NCBI GenBank assembly: GCA_039105265.1
Contig: JAPFFF010000166.1
Span: 1 to 34,740 of the forward strand
Source: Tritrichomonas musculus
Taxonomy: Eukaryota > Parabasalia > Tritrichomonadida > Tritrichomonadidae
Direction of reading: 5' to 3'
DNA: 34,740 nucleotides
Made by a program: the position numbers and the translations under genes. Below, piece after piece: positions 20,876 to 34,369 of this stretch. Below the pieces are notes generated by a model. It had not been told where the DNA came from, ran no database searches, and saw nothing but the letters and a program-made list of their open reading frames with translations. The number at the start of each line of letters is the position of its first letter. The stretch's first letter is position 1.

Positions 20876-23626
20876 ATTGATATTGCGATTTAATCTTTAT
20901 TGATTTTACTTAATTTCGAAATCGTTTTTAATTATCTTACAAAAGTGTTTGAGATTTGTGTTTTATTTAACTCTGTTCATTTGTGAGAAATGTTAGAATA
21001 AGAATAACTGAGATTAAGCTTTAATTTTTACTGATTTTACTTAATTTCGAAATCGTTTTTAATTATCTTACAAAAGTGTTTGAGATTTGTGTTTTATTTA
21101 ACTCTGTTCATTTGTGAGAAATGTTAGAATAAGAATAACTGAGATTAAGCTTTAATTTTTACTGATTTTACTTAATTTCGAAATCGTTTATAATTATCTT
21201 ACAAAAGTGTTTGAGATTTGTGTTTTATTTAACTCTGTTCATTTGTGAGAAACGTTTGAATAAGAATAACTGAGATTAAGCTTTAATTTTTACTGATTTT
21301 ACTTAATTTCGAAATCGTTTTTAATTATCTTACAAAAGTGTTTGAGATTTGTGTTTTATTTAACTCTGTTCACTTGTGAGAAACGTTTGAATAAGAATAA
21401 TTGATATTGCGATTTAATCTTTATTGATTTTACTTAATTTCGAAATCGTTTTTAATTATCTTACAAAAGTGTTTGAGATTTGTGTTTTATTTAACTCTGT
21501 TCATTTGTGAGAAATGTTAGAATAAGAATAACTGAGATTAAGCTTTAATTTTTACTGATTTTACTTAATTTCGAAATCGTTTTTAATTATCTTACAAAAG
21601 TGTTTGAGATTTGTGTTTTATTTAACTCTGTTCATTTGTGAGAAATGTTAGAATAAGAATAACTGAGATTAAGCTTTAATTTTTACTGATTTTACTTAAT
21701 TTCGAAATCGTTTTTAATTATCTTACAAAAGTGTTTGAGATTTGTGTTTTATTTAACTCTGTTCATTTGTGAGAAACGTTTGAATAAGAATAACTGAGAT
21801 TAAGCTTTAATTTTTACTGATTTTACTTAATTTCGAAATCGTTTTTAATTATCTTACAAAAGTGTTTGAGATTTGTGTTTTATTTAACTCTGTTCATTTG
21901 TGAGAAACGTTTGAATAAGAATAATTGATATTGCGATTTAATCTTTATTGATTTTACTTAATTTCGAAATCGTTTTTAATTATCTTACAAAAGTGTTTGA
22001 GATTTGTGTTTTATTTAACTCTGTTCATTTGTGAGAAATGTTAGAATAAGAATAACTGAGATTAAGCTTTAATTTTTACTGATTTTACTTAATTTCGAAA
22101 TCGTTTTTAATTATCTTACAAAAGTGTTTGAGATTTGTGTTTTATTTAACTCTGTTCATTTGTGAGAAATGTTAGAATAAGAATAACTGAGATTAAGCTT
22201 TAATTTTTACTGATTTTACTTAATTTCGAAATCGTTTTTAATTATCTTACAAAAGTGTTTGAGATTTGTGTTTTATTTAACTCTGTTCATTTGTGAGAAA
22301 CGTTTGAATAAGAATAACTGAGATTAAGCTTTAATTTTTACTGATTTTACTTAATTTCGAAATCGTTTTTAATTATCTTACAAAAGTGTTTGAGATTTGT
22401 GTTTTATTTAACTCTGTTCATTTGTGAGAAACGTTTGAATAAGAATAATTGATATTGCGATTTAATCTTTATTGATTTTACTTAATTTCGAAATCGTTTT
22501 TAATTATCTTACAAAAGTGTTTGAGATTTGTGTTTTATTTAACTCTGTTCATTTGTGAGAAATGTTAGAATAAGAATAATTGATATTGCGATTTAATCTT
22601 TATTGATTTTACTTAATTTCGAAATCGTTTTTAATTATCTTACAAAAGTGTTTGAGATTTGTGTTTTATTTAACTCTGTTCATTTGTGAGAAATGTTAGA
22701 ATAAGAATAACTGAGATTAAGCTTTAATTTTTACTGATTTTACTTAATTTCGAAATCGTTTTTAATTATCTTACAAAAGTGTTTGAGATTTGTGTTTTAT
22801 TTAACTCTGTTCATTTGTGAGAAATGTTAGAATAAGAATAACTGAGATTAAGCTTTAATTTTTACTGATTTTACTTAATTTCGAAATCGTTTATAATTAT
22901 CTTACAAAAGTGTTTGAGATTTGTGTTTTATTTAACTCTGTTCATTTGTGAGAAACGTTTGAATAAGAATAACTGAGATTAAGCTTTAATTTTTACTGAT
23001 TTTACTTAATTTCGAAATCGTTTTTAATTATCTTACAAAAGTGTTTGAGATTTGTGTTTTATTTAACTCTGTTCACTTGTGAGAAACGTTTGAATAAGAA
23101 TAATTGATATTGCGATTTAATCTTTATTGATTTTACTTAATTTCGAAATCGTTTTTAATTATCTTACAAAAGTGTTTGAGATTTGTGTTTTATTTAACTC
23201 TGTTCATTTGTGAGAAATGTTAGAATAAGAATAACTGAGATTAAGCTTTAATTTTTACTGATTTTACTTAATTTCGAAATCGTTTTTAATTATCTTACAA
23301 AAGTGTTTGAGATTTGTGTTTTATTTAACTCTGTTCATTTGTGAGAAATGTTAGAATAAGAATAACTGAGATTAAGCTTTAATTTTTACTGATTTTACTT
23401 AATTTCGAAATCGTTTATAATTATCTTACAAAAGTGTTTGAGATTTGTGTTTTATTTAACTCTGTTCATTTGTGAGAAACGTTTGAATAAGAATAACTGA
23501 GATTAAGCTTTAATTTTTACTGATTTTACTTAATTTCGAAATCGTTTTTAATTATCTTACAAAAGTGTTTGAGATTTGTGTTTTATTTAACTCTGTTCAT
23601 TTGTGAGAAACGTTTGAATAAGAATA
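20876..23626. repeat. Monomers M161-M181, simplest 4-mer pattern
   Basis: Codes by unit: Rt4 Ht4 Ha3 Ht2; Rt4 Ht4 Ht3 Ht3; Rt4 Ht4 Ht3 Ht3; Rt4; Rt4 Ht4 Ha3 Ht2; Rt4 Ht4 Ha3 Ht3. The second and third units (21400-21923 and 21924-22447) are the same at all coded sites, a direct 524-bp duplication. The lone extra Rt4 (22448-22578) is followed directly by another Rt4; M173 is the only monomer whose tail 4 is followed by an R head. Confidence 0.9.
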
Positions 23627-26600
23627 ATTGATATTGCGATTTAATCTTTATTGATTTTACTTAATTTCGAAATCGTTTTTAATTATCTTACAAAAGTGTT
23701 TGAGATTTGTGTTTTATTTAACTCTGTTCATTTGTGAGAAATGTTAGAATAAGAATAACTGAGATTAAGCTTTAATTTTTACTGATTTTACTTAATTTCG
23801 AAATCGTTTTTAATTATCTTACAAAAGTGTTTGAGATTTGTGTTTTATTTAACTCTGTTCATTTGTGAGAAATGTTAGAATAAGAATAACTGAGATTAAG
23901 CTTTAATTTTTACTGATTTTACTTAATTTCGAAATCGTTTATAATTATCTTACAAAAGTGTTTGAGATTTGTGTTTTATTTAACTCTGTTCACTTGTGAG
24001 AAACGTTTGAATAGGAATAATTGATATTGCGATTTAATTTTTACTGATTTTACTTAATTTCGAAATCGTTTTTAATTATCTTACAAAAGTGTTTGAGATT
24101 TGTGTTTTATTTAACTCTGTTCACTTGTGAGAAACGTTTGAATAGGAATAATTGATATTGCGATTTAATTTTTACTGATTTTACTTAATTTCGAAATCGT
24201 TTTTAATTATCTTACAAAAGTGTTTGAGATTTGTGTTTTATTTAACTCTGTTCACTTGTGAGAAACGTTTGAATAAGAATAATTGATATTGCGATTTAAT
24301 CTTTATTGATTTTACTTAATTTCGAAATCGTTTTTAATTATCTTACAAAAGTGTTTGAGATTTGTGTTTTATTTAACTCTGTTCATTTGTGAGAAATGTT
24401 AGAATAAGAATAACTGAGATTAAGCTTTAATTTTTACTGATTTTACTTAATTTCGAAATCGTTTTTAATTATCTTACAAAAGTGTTTGAGATTTGTGTTT
24501 TATTTAACTCTGTTCATTTGTGAGAAATGTTAGAATAAGAATAACTGAGATTAAGCTTTAATTTTTACTGATTTTACTTAATTTCGAAATCGTTTATAAT
24601 TATCTTACAAAAGTGTTTGAGATTTGTGTTTTATTTAACTCTGTTCATTTGTGAGAAACGTTTGAATAAGAATAACTGAGATTAAGCTTTAATTTTTACT
24701 GATTTTACTTAATTTCGAAATCGTTTTTAATTATCTTACAAAAGTGTTTGAGATTTGTGTTTTATTTAACTCTGTTCATTTGTGAGAAACGTTTGAATAA
24801 GAATAATTGATATTGCGATTTAATCTTTATTGATTTTACTTAATTTCGAAATCGTTTTTAATTATCTTACAAAAGTGTTTGAGATTTGTGTTTTATTTAA
24901 CTCTGTTCATTTGTGAGAAATGTTAGAATAAGAATAACTGAGATTAAGCTTTAATTTTTACTGATTTTACTTAATTTCGAAATCGTTTTTAATTATCTTA
25001 CAAAAGTGTTTGAGATTTGTGTTTTATTTAACTCTGTTCATTTGTGAGAAATGTTAGAATAAGAATAACTGAGATTAAGCTTTAATTTTTACTGATTTTA
25101 CTTAATTTCGAAATCGTTTATAATTATCTTACAAAAGTGTTTGAGATTTGTGTTTTATTTAACTCTGTTCACTTGTGAGAAACGTTTGAATAGGAATAAT
25201 TGAGATTAAGCTTTAATTTTTACTGATTTTACTTAATTTCGAAATCGTTTATAATTATCTTACAAAAGTGTTTGAGATTTGTGTTTTATTTAACTCTGTT
25301 CACTTGTGAGAAACGTTTGAATAAGAATAATTGATATTGCGATTTAATCTTTATTGATTTTACTTAATTTCGAAATCGTTTTTAATTATCTTACAAAAGT
25401 GTTTGAGATTTGTGTTTTATTTAACTCTGTTCATTTGTGAGAAATGTTAGAATAAGAATAACTGAGATTAAGCTTTAATTTTTACTGATTTTACTTAATT
25501 TCGAAATCGTTTTTAATTATCTTACAAAAGTGTTTGAGATTTGTGTTTTATTTAACTCTGTTCATTTGTGAGAAATGTTAGAATAAGAATAACTGAGATT
25601 AAGCTTTAATTTTTACTGATTTTACTTAATTTCGAAATCGTTTATAATTATCTTACAAAAGTGTTTGAGATTTGTGTTTTATTTAACTCTGTTCATTTGT
25701 GAGAAACGTTTGAATAAGAATAACTGAGATTAAGCTTTAATTTTTACTGATTTTACTTAATTTCGAAATCGTTTATAATTATCTTACAAAAGTGTTTGAG
25801 ATTTGTGTTTTATTTAACTCTGTTCACTTGTGAGAAACGTTTGAATAAGAATAATTGATATTGCGATTTAATCTTTATTGATTTTACTTAATTTCGAAAT
25901 CGTTTTTAATTATCTTACAAAAGTGTTTGAGATTTGTGTTTTATTTAACTCTGTTCATTTGTGAGAAATGTTAGAATAAGAATAACTGAGATTAAGCTTT
26001 AATTTTTACTGATTTTACTTAATTTCGAAATCGTTTTTAATTATCTTACAAAAGTGTTTGAGATTTGTGTTTTATTTAACTCTGTTCATTTGTGAGAAAT
26101 GTTAGAATAAGAATAACTGAGATTAAGCTTTAATTTTTACTGATTTTACTTAATTTCGAAATCGTTTATAATTATCTTACAAAAGTGTTTGAGATTTGTG
26201 TTTTATTTAACTCTGTTCATTTGTGAGAAACGTTTGAATAAGAATAACTGAGATTAAGCTTTAATTTTTACTGATTTTACTTAATTTCGAAATCGTTTTT
26301 AATTATCTTACAAAAGTGTTTGAGATTTGTGTTTTATTTAACTCTGTTCATTTGTGAGAAACGTTTGAATAAGAATAATTGATATTGCGATTTAATCTTT
26401 ATTGATTTTACTTAATTTCGAAATCGTTTTTAATTATCTTACAAAAGTGTTTGAGATTTGTGTTTTATTTAACTCTGTTCATTTGTGAGAAATGTTAGAA
26501 TAAGAATAACTGAGATTAAGCTTTAATTTTTACTGATTTTACTTAATTTCGAAATCGTTTTTAATTATCTTACAAAAGTGTTTGAGATTTGTGTTTTATT

Positions 26601-27294
26601 TAACTCTGTTCATTTGTGAGAAATGTTAGAATAAGAATAACTGAGATTAAGCTTTAATTTTTACTGATTTTACTTAATTTCGAAATCGTTTATAATTATC
26701 TTACAAAAGTGTTTGAGATTTGTGTTTTATTTAACTCTGTTCATTTGTGAGAAACGTTTGAATAAGAATAACTGAGATTAAGCTTTAATTTTTACTGATT
26801 TTACTTAATTTCGAAATCGTTTATAATTATCTTACAAAAGTGTTTGAGATTTGTGTTTTATTTAACTCTGTTCACTTGTGAGAAACGTTTGAATAAGAAT
26901 AATTGATATTGCGATTTAATCTTTATTGATTTTACTTAATTTCGAAATCGTTTTTAATTATCTTACAAAAGTGTTTGAGATTTGTGTTTTATTTAACTCT
27001 GTTCATTTGTGAGAAATGTTAGAATAAGAATAACTGAGATTAAGCTTTAATTTTTACTGATTTTACTTAATTTCGAAATCGTTTTTAATTATCTTACAAA
27101 AGTGTTTGAGATTTGTGTTTTATTTAACTCTGTTCATTTGTGAGAAACGTTTGAATAAGAATAACTGAGATTAAGCTTTAATTTTTACTGATTTTACTTA
27201 ATTTCGAAATCGTTTATAATTATCTTACAAAAGTGTTTGAGATTTGTGTTTTATTTAACTCTGTTCACTTGTGAGAAACGTTTGAATAAGAATA
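23627..27294. repeat. Monomers M182-M209, older form of the super-unit
   Basis: Codes by unit: Rt4 Ht4 Ha1 Nt1 Nt2; Rt4 Ht4 Ha3 Ht3; Rt4 Ht4 Ha1 Ha2; Rt4 Ht4 Ha3 Ha2; Rt4 Ht4 Ha3 Ht3; Rt4 Ht4 Ha3 Ha2; Rt4 Ht3 Ha2. The first 21 monomers align, with several site changes, to M214-M234 at an offset of 32 monomers (4,192 bp). This is a diverged third copy of the super-unit that follows, longer by five monomers. Confidence 0.83.
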
Positions 27295-30200
27295 ATTGAT
27301 ATTGCGATTTAATCTTTATTGATTTTACTTAATTTCGAAATCGTTTATAATTATCTTACAAAAGTGTTTGAGATTTGTGTTTTATTTAACTCTGTTCATT
27401 TGTGAGAAATGTTAGAATAAGAATAACTGAGATTAAGCTTTAATTTTTACTGATTTTACTTAATTTCGAAATCGTTTTTAATTATCTTACAAAAGTGTTT
27501 GAGATTTGTGTTTTATTTAACTCTGTTCATTTGTGAGAAATGTTAGAATAAGAATAACTGAGATTAAGCTTTAATTTTTACTGATTTTACTTAATTTCGA
27601 AATCGTTTATAATTATCTTACAAAAGTGTTTGAGATTTGTGTTTTATTTAACTCTGTTCATTTGTGAGAAACGTTTGAATAAGAATAACTGAGATTAAGC
27701 TTTAATTTTTACTGATTTTACTTAATTTCGAAATCGTTTATAATTATCTTACAAAAGTGTTTGAGATTTGTGTTTTATTTAACTCTGTTCACTTGTGAGA
27801 AACGTTTGAATAAGAATAATTGATATTGCGATTTAATCTTTATTGATTTTACTTAATTTCGAAATCGTTTTTAATTATCTTACAAAAGTGTTTGAGATTT
27901 GTGTTTTATTTAACTCTGTTCATTTGTGAGAAATGTTAGAATAAGAATAACTGAGATTAAGCTTTAATTTTTACTGATTTTACTTAATTTCGAAATCGTT
28001 TTTAATTATCTTACAAAAGTGTTTGAGATTTGTGTTTTATTTAACTCTGTTCATTTGTGAGAAACGTTTGAATAAGAATAACTGAGATTAAGCTTTAATT
28101 TTTACTGATTTTACTTAATTTCGAAATCGTTTATAATTATCTTACAAAAGTGTTTGAGATTTGTGTTTTATTTAACTCTGTTCACTTGTGAGAAACGTTT
28201 GAATAGGAATAATTGATATTGCGATTTAATTTTTACTGATTTTACTTAATTTCGAAATCGTTTTTAATTATCTTACAAAAGTGTTTGAGATTTGTGTTTT
28301 ATTTAACTCTGTTCACTTGTGAGAAACGTTTGAATAGGAATAATTGATATTGCGATTTAATTTTTACTGATTTTACTTAATTTCGAAATCGTTTTTAATT
28401 ATCTTACAAAAGTGTTTGAGATTTGTGTTTTATTTAACTCTGTTCACTTGTGAGAAACGTTTGAATAAGAATAATTGATATTGCGATTTAATCTTTATTG
28501 ATTTTACTTAATTTCGAAATCGTTTATAATTATCTTACAAAAGTGTTTGAGATTTGTGTTTTATTTAACTCTGTTCATTTGTGAGAAATGTTAGAATAAG
28601 AATAACTGAGATTAAGCTTTAATTTTTACTGATTTTACTTAATTTCGAAATCGTTTTTAATTATCTTACAAAAGTGTTTGAGATTTGTGTTTTATTTAAC
28701 TCTGTTCATTTGTGAGAAATGTTAGAATAAGAATAACTGAGATTAAGCTTTAATTTTTACTGATTTTACTTAATTTCGAAATCGTTTATAATTATCTTAC
28801 AAAAGTGTTTGAGATTTGTGTTTTATTTAACTCTGTTCATTTGTGAGAAACGTTTGAATAAGAATAACTGAGATTAAGCTTTAATTTTTACTGATTTTAC
28901 TTAATTTCGAAATCGTTTTTAATTATCTTACAAAAGTGTTTGAGATTTGTGTTTTATTTAACTCTGTTCATTTGTGAGAAACGTTTGAATAAGAATAATT
29001 GATATTGCGATTTAATCTTTATTGATTTTACTTAATTTCGAAATCGTTTTTAATTATCTTACAAAAGTGTTTGAGATTTGTGTTTTATTTAACTCTGTTC
29101 ATTTGTGAGAAATGTTAGAATAAGAATAACTGAGATTAAGCTTTAATTTTTACTGATTTTACTTAATTTCGAAATCGTTTTTAATTATCTTACAAAAGTG
29201 TTTGAGATTTGTGTTTTATTTAACTCTGTTCATTTGTGAGAAATGTTAGAATAAGAATAACTGAGATTAAGCTTTAATTTTTACTGATTTTACTTAATTT
29301 CGAAATCGTTTATAATTATCTTACAAAAGTGTTTGAGATTTGTGTTTTATTTAACTCTGTTCACTTGTGAGAAACGTTTGAATAGGAATAATTGATATTG
29401 CGATTTAATTTTTACTGATTTTACTTAATTTCGAAATCGTTTTTAATTATCTTACAAAAGTGTTTGAGATTTGTGTTTTATTTAACTCTGTTCACTTGTG
29501 AGAAACGTTTGAATAAGAATAATTGATATTGCGATTTAATCTTTATTGATTTTACTTAATTTCGAAATCGTTTTTAATTATCTTACAAAAGTGTTTGAGA
29601 TTTGTGTTTTATTTAACTCTGTTCATTTGTGAGAAATGTTAGAATAAGAATAACTGAGATTAAGCTTTAATTTTTACTGATTTTACTTAATTTCGAAATC
29701 GTTTTTAATTATCTTACAAAAGTGTTTGAGATTTGTGTTTTATTTAACTCTGTTCATTTGTGAGAAATGTTAGAATAAGAATAACTGAGATTAAGCTTTA
29801 ATTTTTACTGATTTTACTTAATTTCGAAATCGTTTATAATTATCTTACAAAAGTGTTTGAGATTTGTGTTTTATTTAACTCTGTTCATTTGTGAGAAACG
29901 TTTGAATAAGAATAACTGAGATTAAGCTTTAATTTTTACTGATTTTACTTAATTTCGAAATCGTTTATAATTATCTTACAAAAGTGTTTGAGATTTGTGT
30001 TTTATTTAACTCTGTTCACTTGTGAGAAACGTTTGAATAAGAATAATTGATATTGCGATTTAATCTTTATTGATTTTACTTAATTTCGAAATCGTTTTTA
30101 ATTATCTTACAAAAGTGTTTGAGATTTGTGTTTTATTTAACTCTGTTCATTTGTGAGAAATGTTAGAATAAGAATAACTGAGATTAAGCTTTAATTTTTA

Positions 30201-30831
30201 CTGATTTTACTTAATTTCGAAATCGTTTTTAATTATCTTACAAAAGTGTTTGAGATTTGTGTTTTATTTAACTCTGTTCATTTGTGAGAAATGTTAGAAT
30301 AAGAATAACTGAGATTAAGCTTTAATTTTTACTGATTTTACTTAATTTCGAAATCGTTTATAATTATCTTACAAAAGTGTTTGAGATTTGTGTTTTATTT
30401 AACTCTGTTCATTTGTGAGAAACGTTTGAATAAGAATAACTGAGATTAAGCTTTAATTTTTACTGATTTTACTTAATTTCGAAATCGTTTATAATTATCT
30501 TACAAAAGTGTTTGAGATTTGTGTTTTATTTAACTCTGTTCATTTGTGAGAAACGTTTGAATAAGAATAATTGATATTGCGATTTAATCTTTATTGATTT
30601 TACTTAATTTCGAAATCGTTTATAATTATCTTACAAAAGTGTTTGAGATTTGTGTTTTATTTAACTCTGTTCATTTGTGAGAAACGTTTGAATAAGAATA
30701 ACTGAGATTAAGCTTTAATTTTTACTGATTTTACTTAATTTCGAAATCGTTTTTAATTATCTTACAAAAGTGTTTGAGATTTGTGTTTTATTTAACTCTG
30801 TTCACTTGTGAGAAACGTTTGAATAAGAATA
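27295..30831. repeat. 27-monomer super-unit, copy A (M210-M236)
   Basis: Codes by unit: Ra4 Ht4 Ha3 Ha2; Rt4 Ht3 Ha1 Nt1 Nt2; Ra4 Ht4 Ha3 Ht3; Rt4 Ht4 Ha1 Nt2; Rt4 Ht4 Ha3 Ha2; Rt4 Ht4 Ha3 Ha3; Ra3 Ht2. The 3,537-bp segment is followed immediately by a near copy. I see three substitutions between the copies, at position 126 of M216/M243 and position 53 of M223/M250 and M234/M261, plus a one-base indel. Confidence 0.9.
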
Positions 30832-33800
30832 ATTGATATTGCGATTTAATCTTTATTGATTTTACTTAATTTCGAAATCGTTTATAATTATCTTACAAAA
30901 GTGTTTGAGATTTGTGTTTTATTTAACTCTGTTCATTTGTGAGAAATGTTAGAATAAGAATAACTGAGATTAAGCTTTAATTTTTACTGATTTTACTTAA
31001 TTTCGAAATCGTTTTTAATTATCTTACAAAAGTGTTTGAGATTTGTGTTTTATTTAACTCTGTTCATTTGTGAGAAATGTTAGAATAAGAATAACTGAGA
31101 TTAAGCTTTAATTTTTACTGATTTTACTTAATTTCGAAATCGTTTATAATTATCTTACAAAAGTGTTTGAGATTTGTGTTTTATTTAACTCTGTTCATTT
31201 GTGAGAAACGTTTGAATAAGAATAACTGAGATTAAGCTTTAATTTTTACTGATTTTACTTAATTTCGAAATCGTTTATAATTATCTTACAAAAGTGTTTG
31301 AGATTTGTGTTTTATTTAACTCTGTTCACTTGTGAGAAACGTTTGAATAAGAATAATTGATATTGCGATTTAATCTTTATTGATTTTACTTAATTTCGAA
31401 ATCGTTTTTAATTATCTTACAAAAGTGTTTGAGATTTGTGTTTTATTTAACTCTGTTCATTTGTGAGAAATGTTAGAATAAGAATAACTGAGATTAAGCT
31501 TTAATTTTTTACTGATTTTACTTAATTTCGAAATCGTTTTTAATTATCTTACAAAAGTGTTTGAGATTTGTGTTTTATTTAACTCTGTTCATTTGTGAGA
31601 AACGTTTGAATAAGAATAACTGAGATTAAGCTTTAATTTTTACTGATTTTACTTAATTTCGAAATCGTTTATAATTATCTTACAAAAGTGTTTGAGATTT
31701 GTGTTTTATTTAACTCTGTTCACTTGTGAGAAACGTTTGAATAAGAATAATTGATATTGCGATTTAATTTTTACTGATTTTACTTAATTTCGAAATCGTT
31801 TTTAATTATCTTACAAAAGTGTTTGAGATTTGTGTTTTATTTAACTCTGTTCACTTGTGAGAAACGTTTGAATAGGAATAATTGATATTGCGATTTAATT
31901 TTTACTGATTTTACTTAATTTCGAAATCGTTTTTAATTATCTTACAAAAGTGTTTGAGATTTGTGTTTTATTTAACTCTGTTCACTTGTGAGAAACGTTT
32001 GAATAAGAATAATTGATATTGCGATTTAATCTTTATTGATTTTACTTAATTTCGAAATCGTTTATAATTATCTTACAAAAGTGTTTGAGATTTGTGTTTT
32101 ATTTAACTCTGTTCATTTGTGAGAAATGTTAGAATAAGAATAACTGAGATTAAGCTTTAATTTTTACTGATTTTACTTAATTTCGAAATCGTTTTTAATT
32201 ATCTTACAAAAGTGTTTGAGATTTGTGTTTTATTTAACTCTGTTCATTTGTGAGAAATGTTAGAATAAGAATAACTGAGATTAAGCTTTAATTTTTACTG
32301 ATTTTACTTAATTTCGAAATCGTTTATAATTATCTTACAAAAGTGTTTGAGATTTGTGTTTTATTTAACTCTGTTCATTTGTGAGAAACGTTTGAATAAG
32401 AATAACTGAGATTAAGCTTTAATTTTTACTGATTTTACTTAATTTCGAAATCGTTTTTAATTATCTTACAAAAGTGTTTGAGATTTGTGTTTTATTTAAC
32501 TCTGTTCATTTGTGAGAAACGTTTGAATAAGAATAATTGATATTGCGATTTAATCTTTATTGATTTTACTTAATTTCGAAATCGTTTATAATTATCTTAC
32601 AAAAGTGTTTGAGATTTGTGTTTTATTTAACTCTGTTCATTTGTGAGAAATGTTAGAATAAGAATAACTGAGATTAAGCTTTAATTTTTACTGATTTTAC
32701 TTAATTTCGAAATCGTTTTTAATTATCTTACAAAAGTGTTTGAGATTTGTGTTTTATTTAACTCTGTTCATTTGTGAGAAATGTTAGAATAAGAATAACT
32801 GAGATTAAGCTTTAATTTTTACTGATTTTACTTAATTTCGAAATCGTTTATAATTATCTTACAAAAGTGTTTGAGATTTGTGTTTTATTTAACTCTGTTC
32901 ACTTGTGAGAAACGTTTGAATAGGAATAATTGATATTGCGATTTAATTTTTACTGATTTTACTTAATTTCGAAATCGTTTTTAATTATCTTACAAAAGTG
33001 TTTGAGATTTGTGTTTTATTTAACTCTGTTCACTTGTGAGAAACGTTTGAATAAGAATAATTGATATTGCGATTTAATCTTTATTGATTTTACTTAATTT
33101 CGAAATCGTTTTTAATTATCTTACAAAAGTGTTTGAGATTTGTGTTTTATTTAACTCTGTTCATTTGTGAGAAATGTTAGAATAAGAATAACTGAGATTA
33201 AGCTTTAATTTTTACTGATTTTACTTAATTTCGAAATCGTTTTTAATTATCTTACAAAAGTGTTTGAGATTTGTGTTTTATTTAACTCTGTTCATTTGTG
33301 AGAAATGTTAGAATAAGAATAACTGAGATTAAGCTTTAATTTTTACTGATTTTACTTAATTTCGAAATCGTTTATAATTATCTTACAAAAGTGTTTGAGA
33401 TTTGTGTTTTATTTAACTCTGTTCATTTGTGAGAAACGTTTGAATAAGAATAACTGAGATTAAGCTTTAATTTTTACTGATTTTACTTAATTTCGAAATC
33501 GTTTATAATTATCTTACAAAAGTGTTTGAGATTTGTGTTTTATTTAACTCTGTTCACTTGTGAGAAACGTTTGAATAAGAATAATTGATATTGCGATTTA
33601 ATCTTTATTGATTTTACTTAATTTCGAAATCGTTTTTAATTATCTTACAAAAGTGTTTGAGATTTGTGTTTTATTTAACTCTGTTCATTTGTGAGAAATG
33701 TTAGAATAAGAATAACTGAGATTAAGCTTTAATTTTTACTGATTTTACTTAATTTCGAAATCGTTTTTAATTATCTTACAAAAGTGTTTGAGATTTGTGT

Positions 33801-34369
33801 TTTATTTAACTCTGTTCATTTGTGAGAAATGTTAGAATAAGAATAACTGAGATTAAGCTTTAATTTTTACTGATTTTACTTAATTTCGAAATCGTTTATA
33901 ATTATCTTACAAAAGTGTTTGAGATTTGTGTTTTATTTAACTCTGTTCATTTGTGAGAAACGTTTGAATAAGAATAACTGAGATTAAGCTTTAATTTTTA
34001 CTGATTTTACTTAATTTCGAAATCGTTTTTAATTATCTTACAAAAGTGTTTGAGATTTGTGTTTTATTTAACTCTGTTCATTTGTGAGAAACGTTTGAAT
34101 AAGAATAATTGATATTGCGATTTAATCTTTATTGATTTTACTTAATTTCGAAATCGTTTATAATTATCTTACAAAAGTGTTTGAGATTTGTGTTTTATTT
34201 AACTCTGTTCATTTGTGAGAAACGTTTGAATAAGAATAACTGAGATTAAGCTTTAATTTTTACTGATTTTACTTAATTTCGAAATCGTTTTTAATTATCT
34301 TACAAAAGTGTTTGAGATTTGTGTTTTATTTAACTCTGTTCACTTGTGAGAAACGTTTGAATAAGAATA
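30832..34369. repeat. 27-monomer super-unit, copy B (M237-M263)
   Basis: Codes by unit: Ra4 Ht4 Ha3 Ha2; Rt4 Ht3 Ha2 Nt1 Nt2; Ra4 Ht4 Ha3 Ht3; Ra4 Ht4 Ha1 Nt2; Rt4 Ht4 Ha3 Ha2; Rt4 Ht4 Ha3 Ht3; Ra3 Ht2. It is 3,538 bp because M242 has an extra T in the run at 31505-31510. M244 (31750-31880) is an N head after an A126 tail, caused by the single A126 change in M243. A third copy seems to begin at 34370. Confidence 0.9.
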
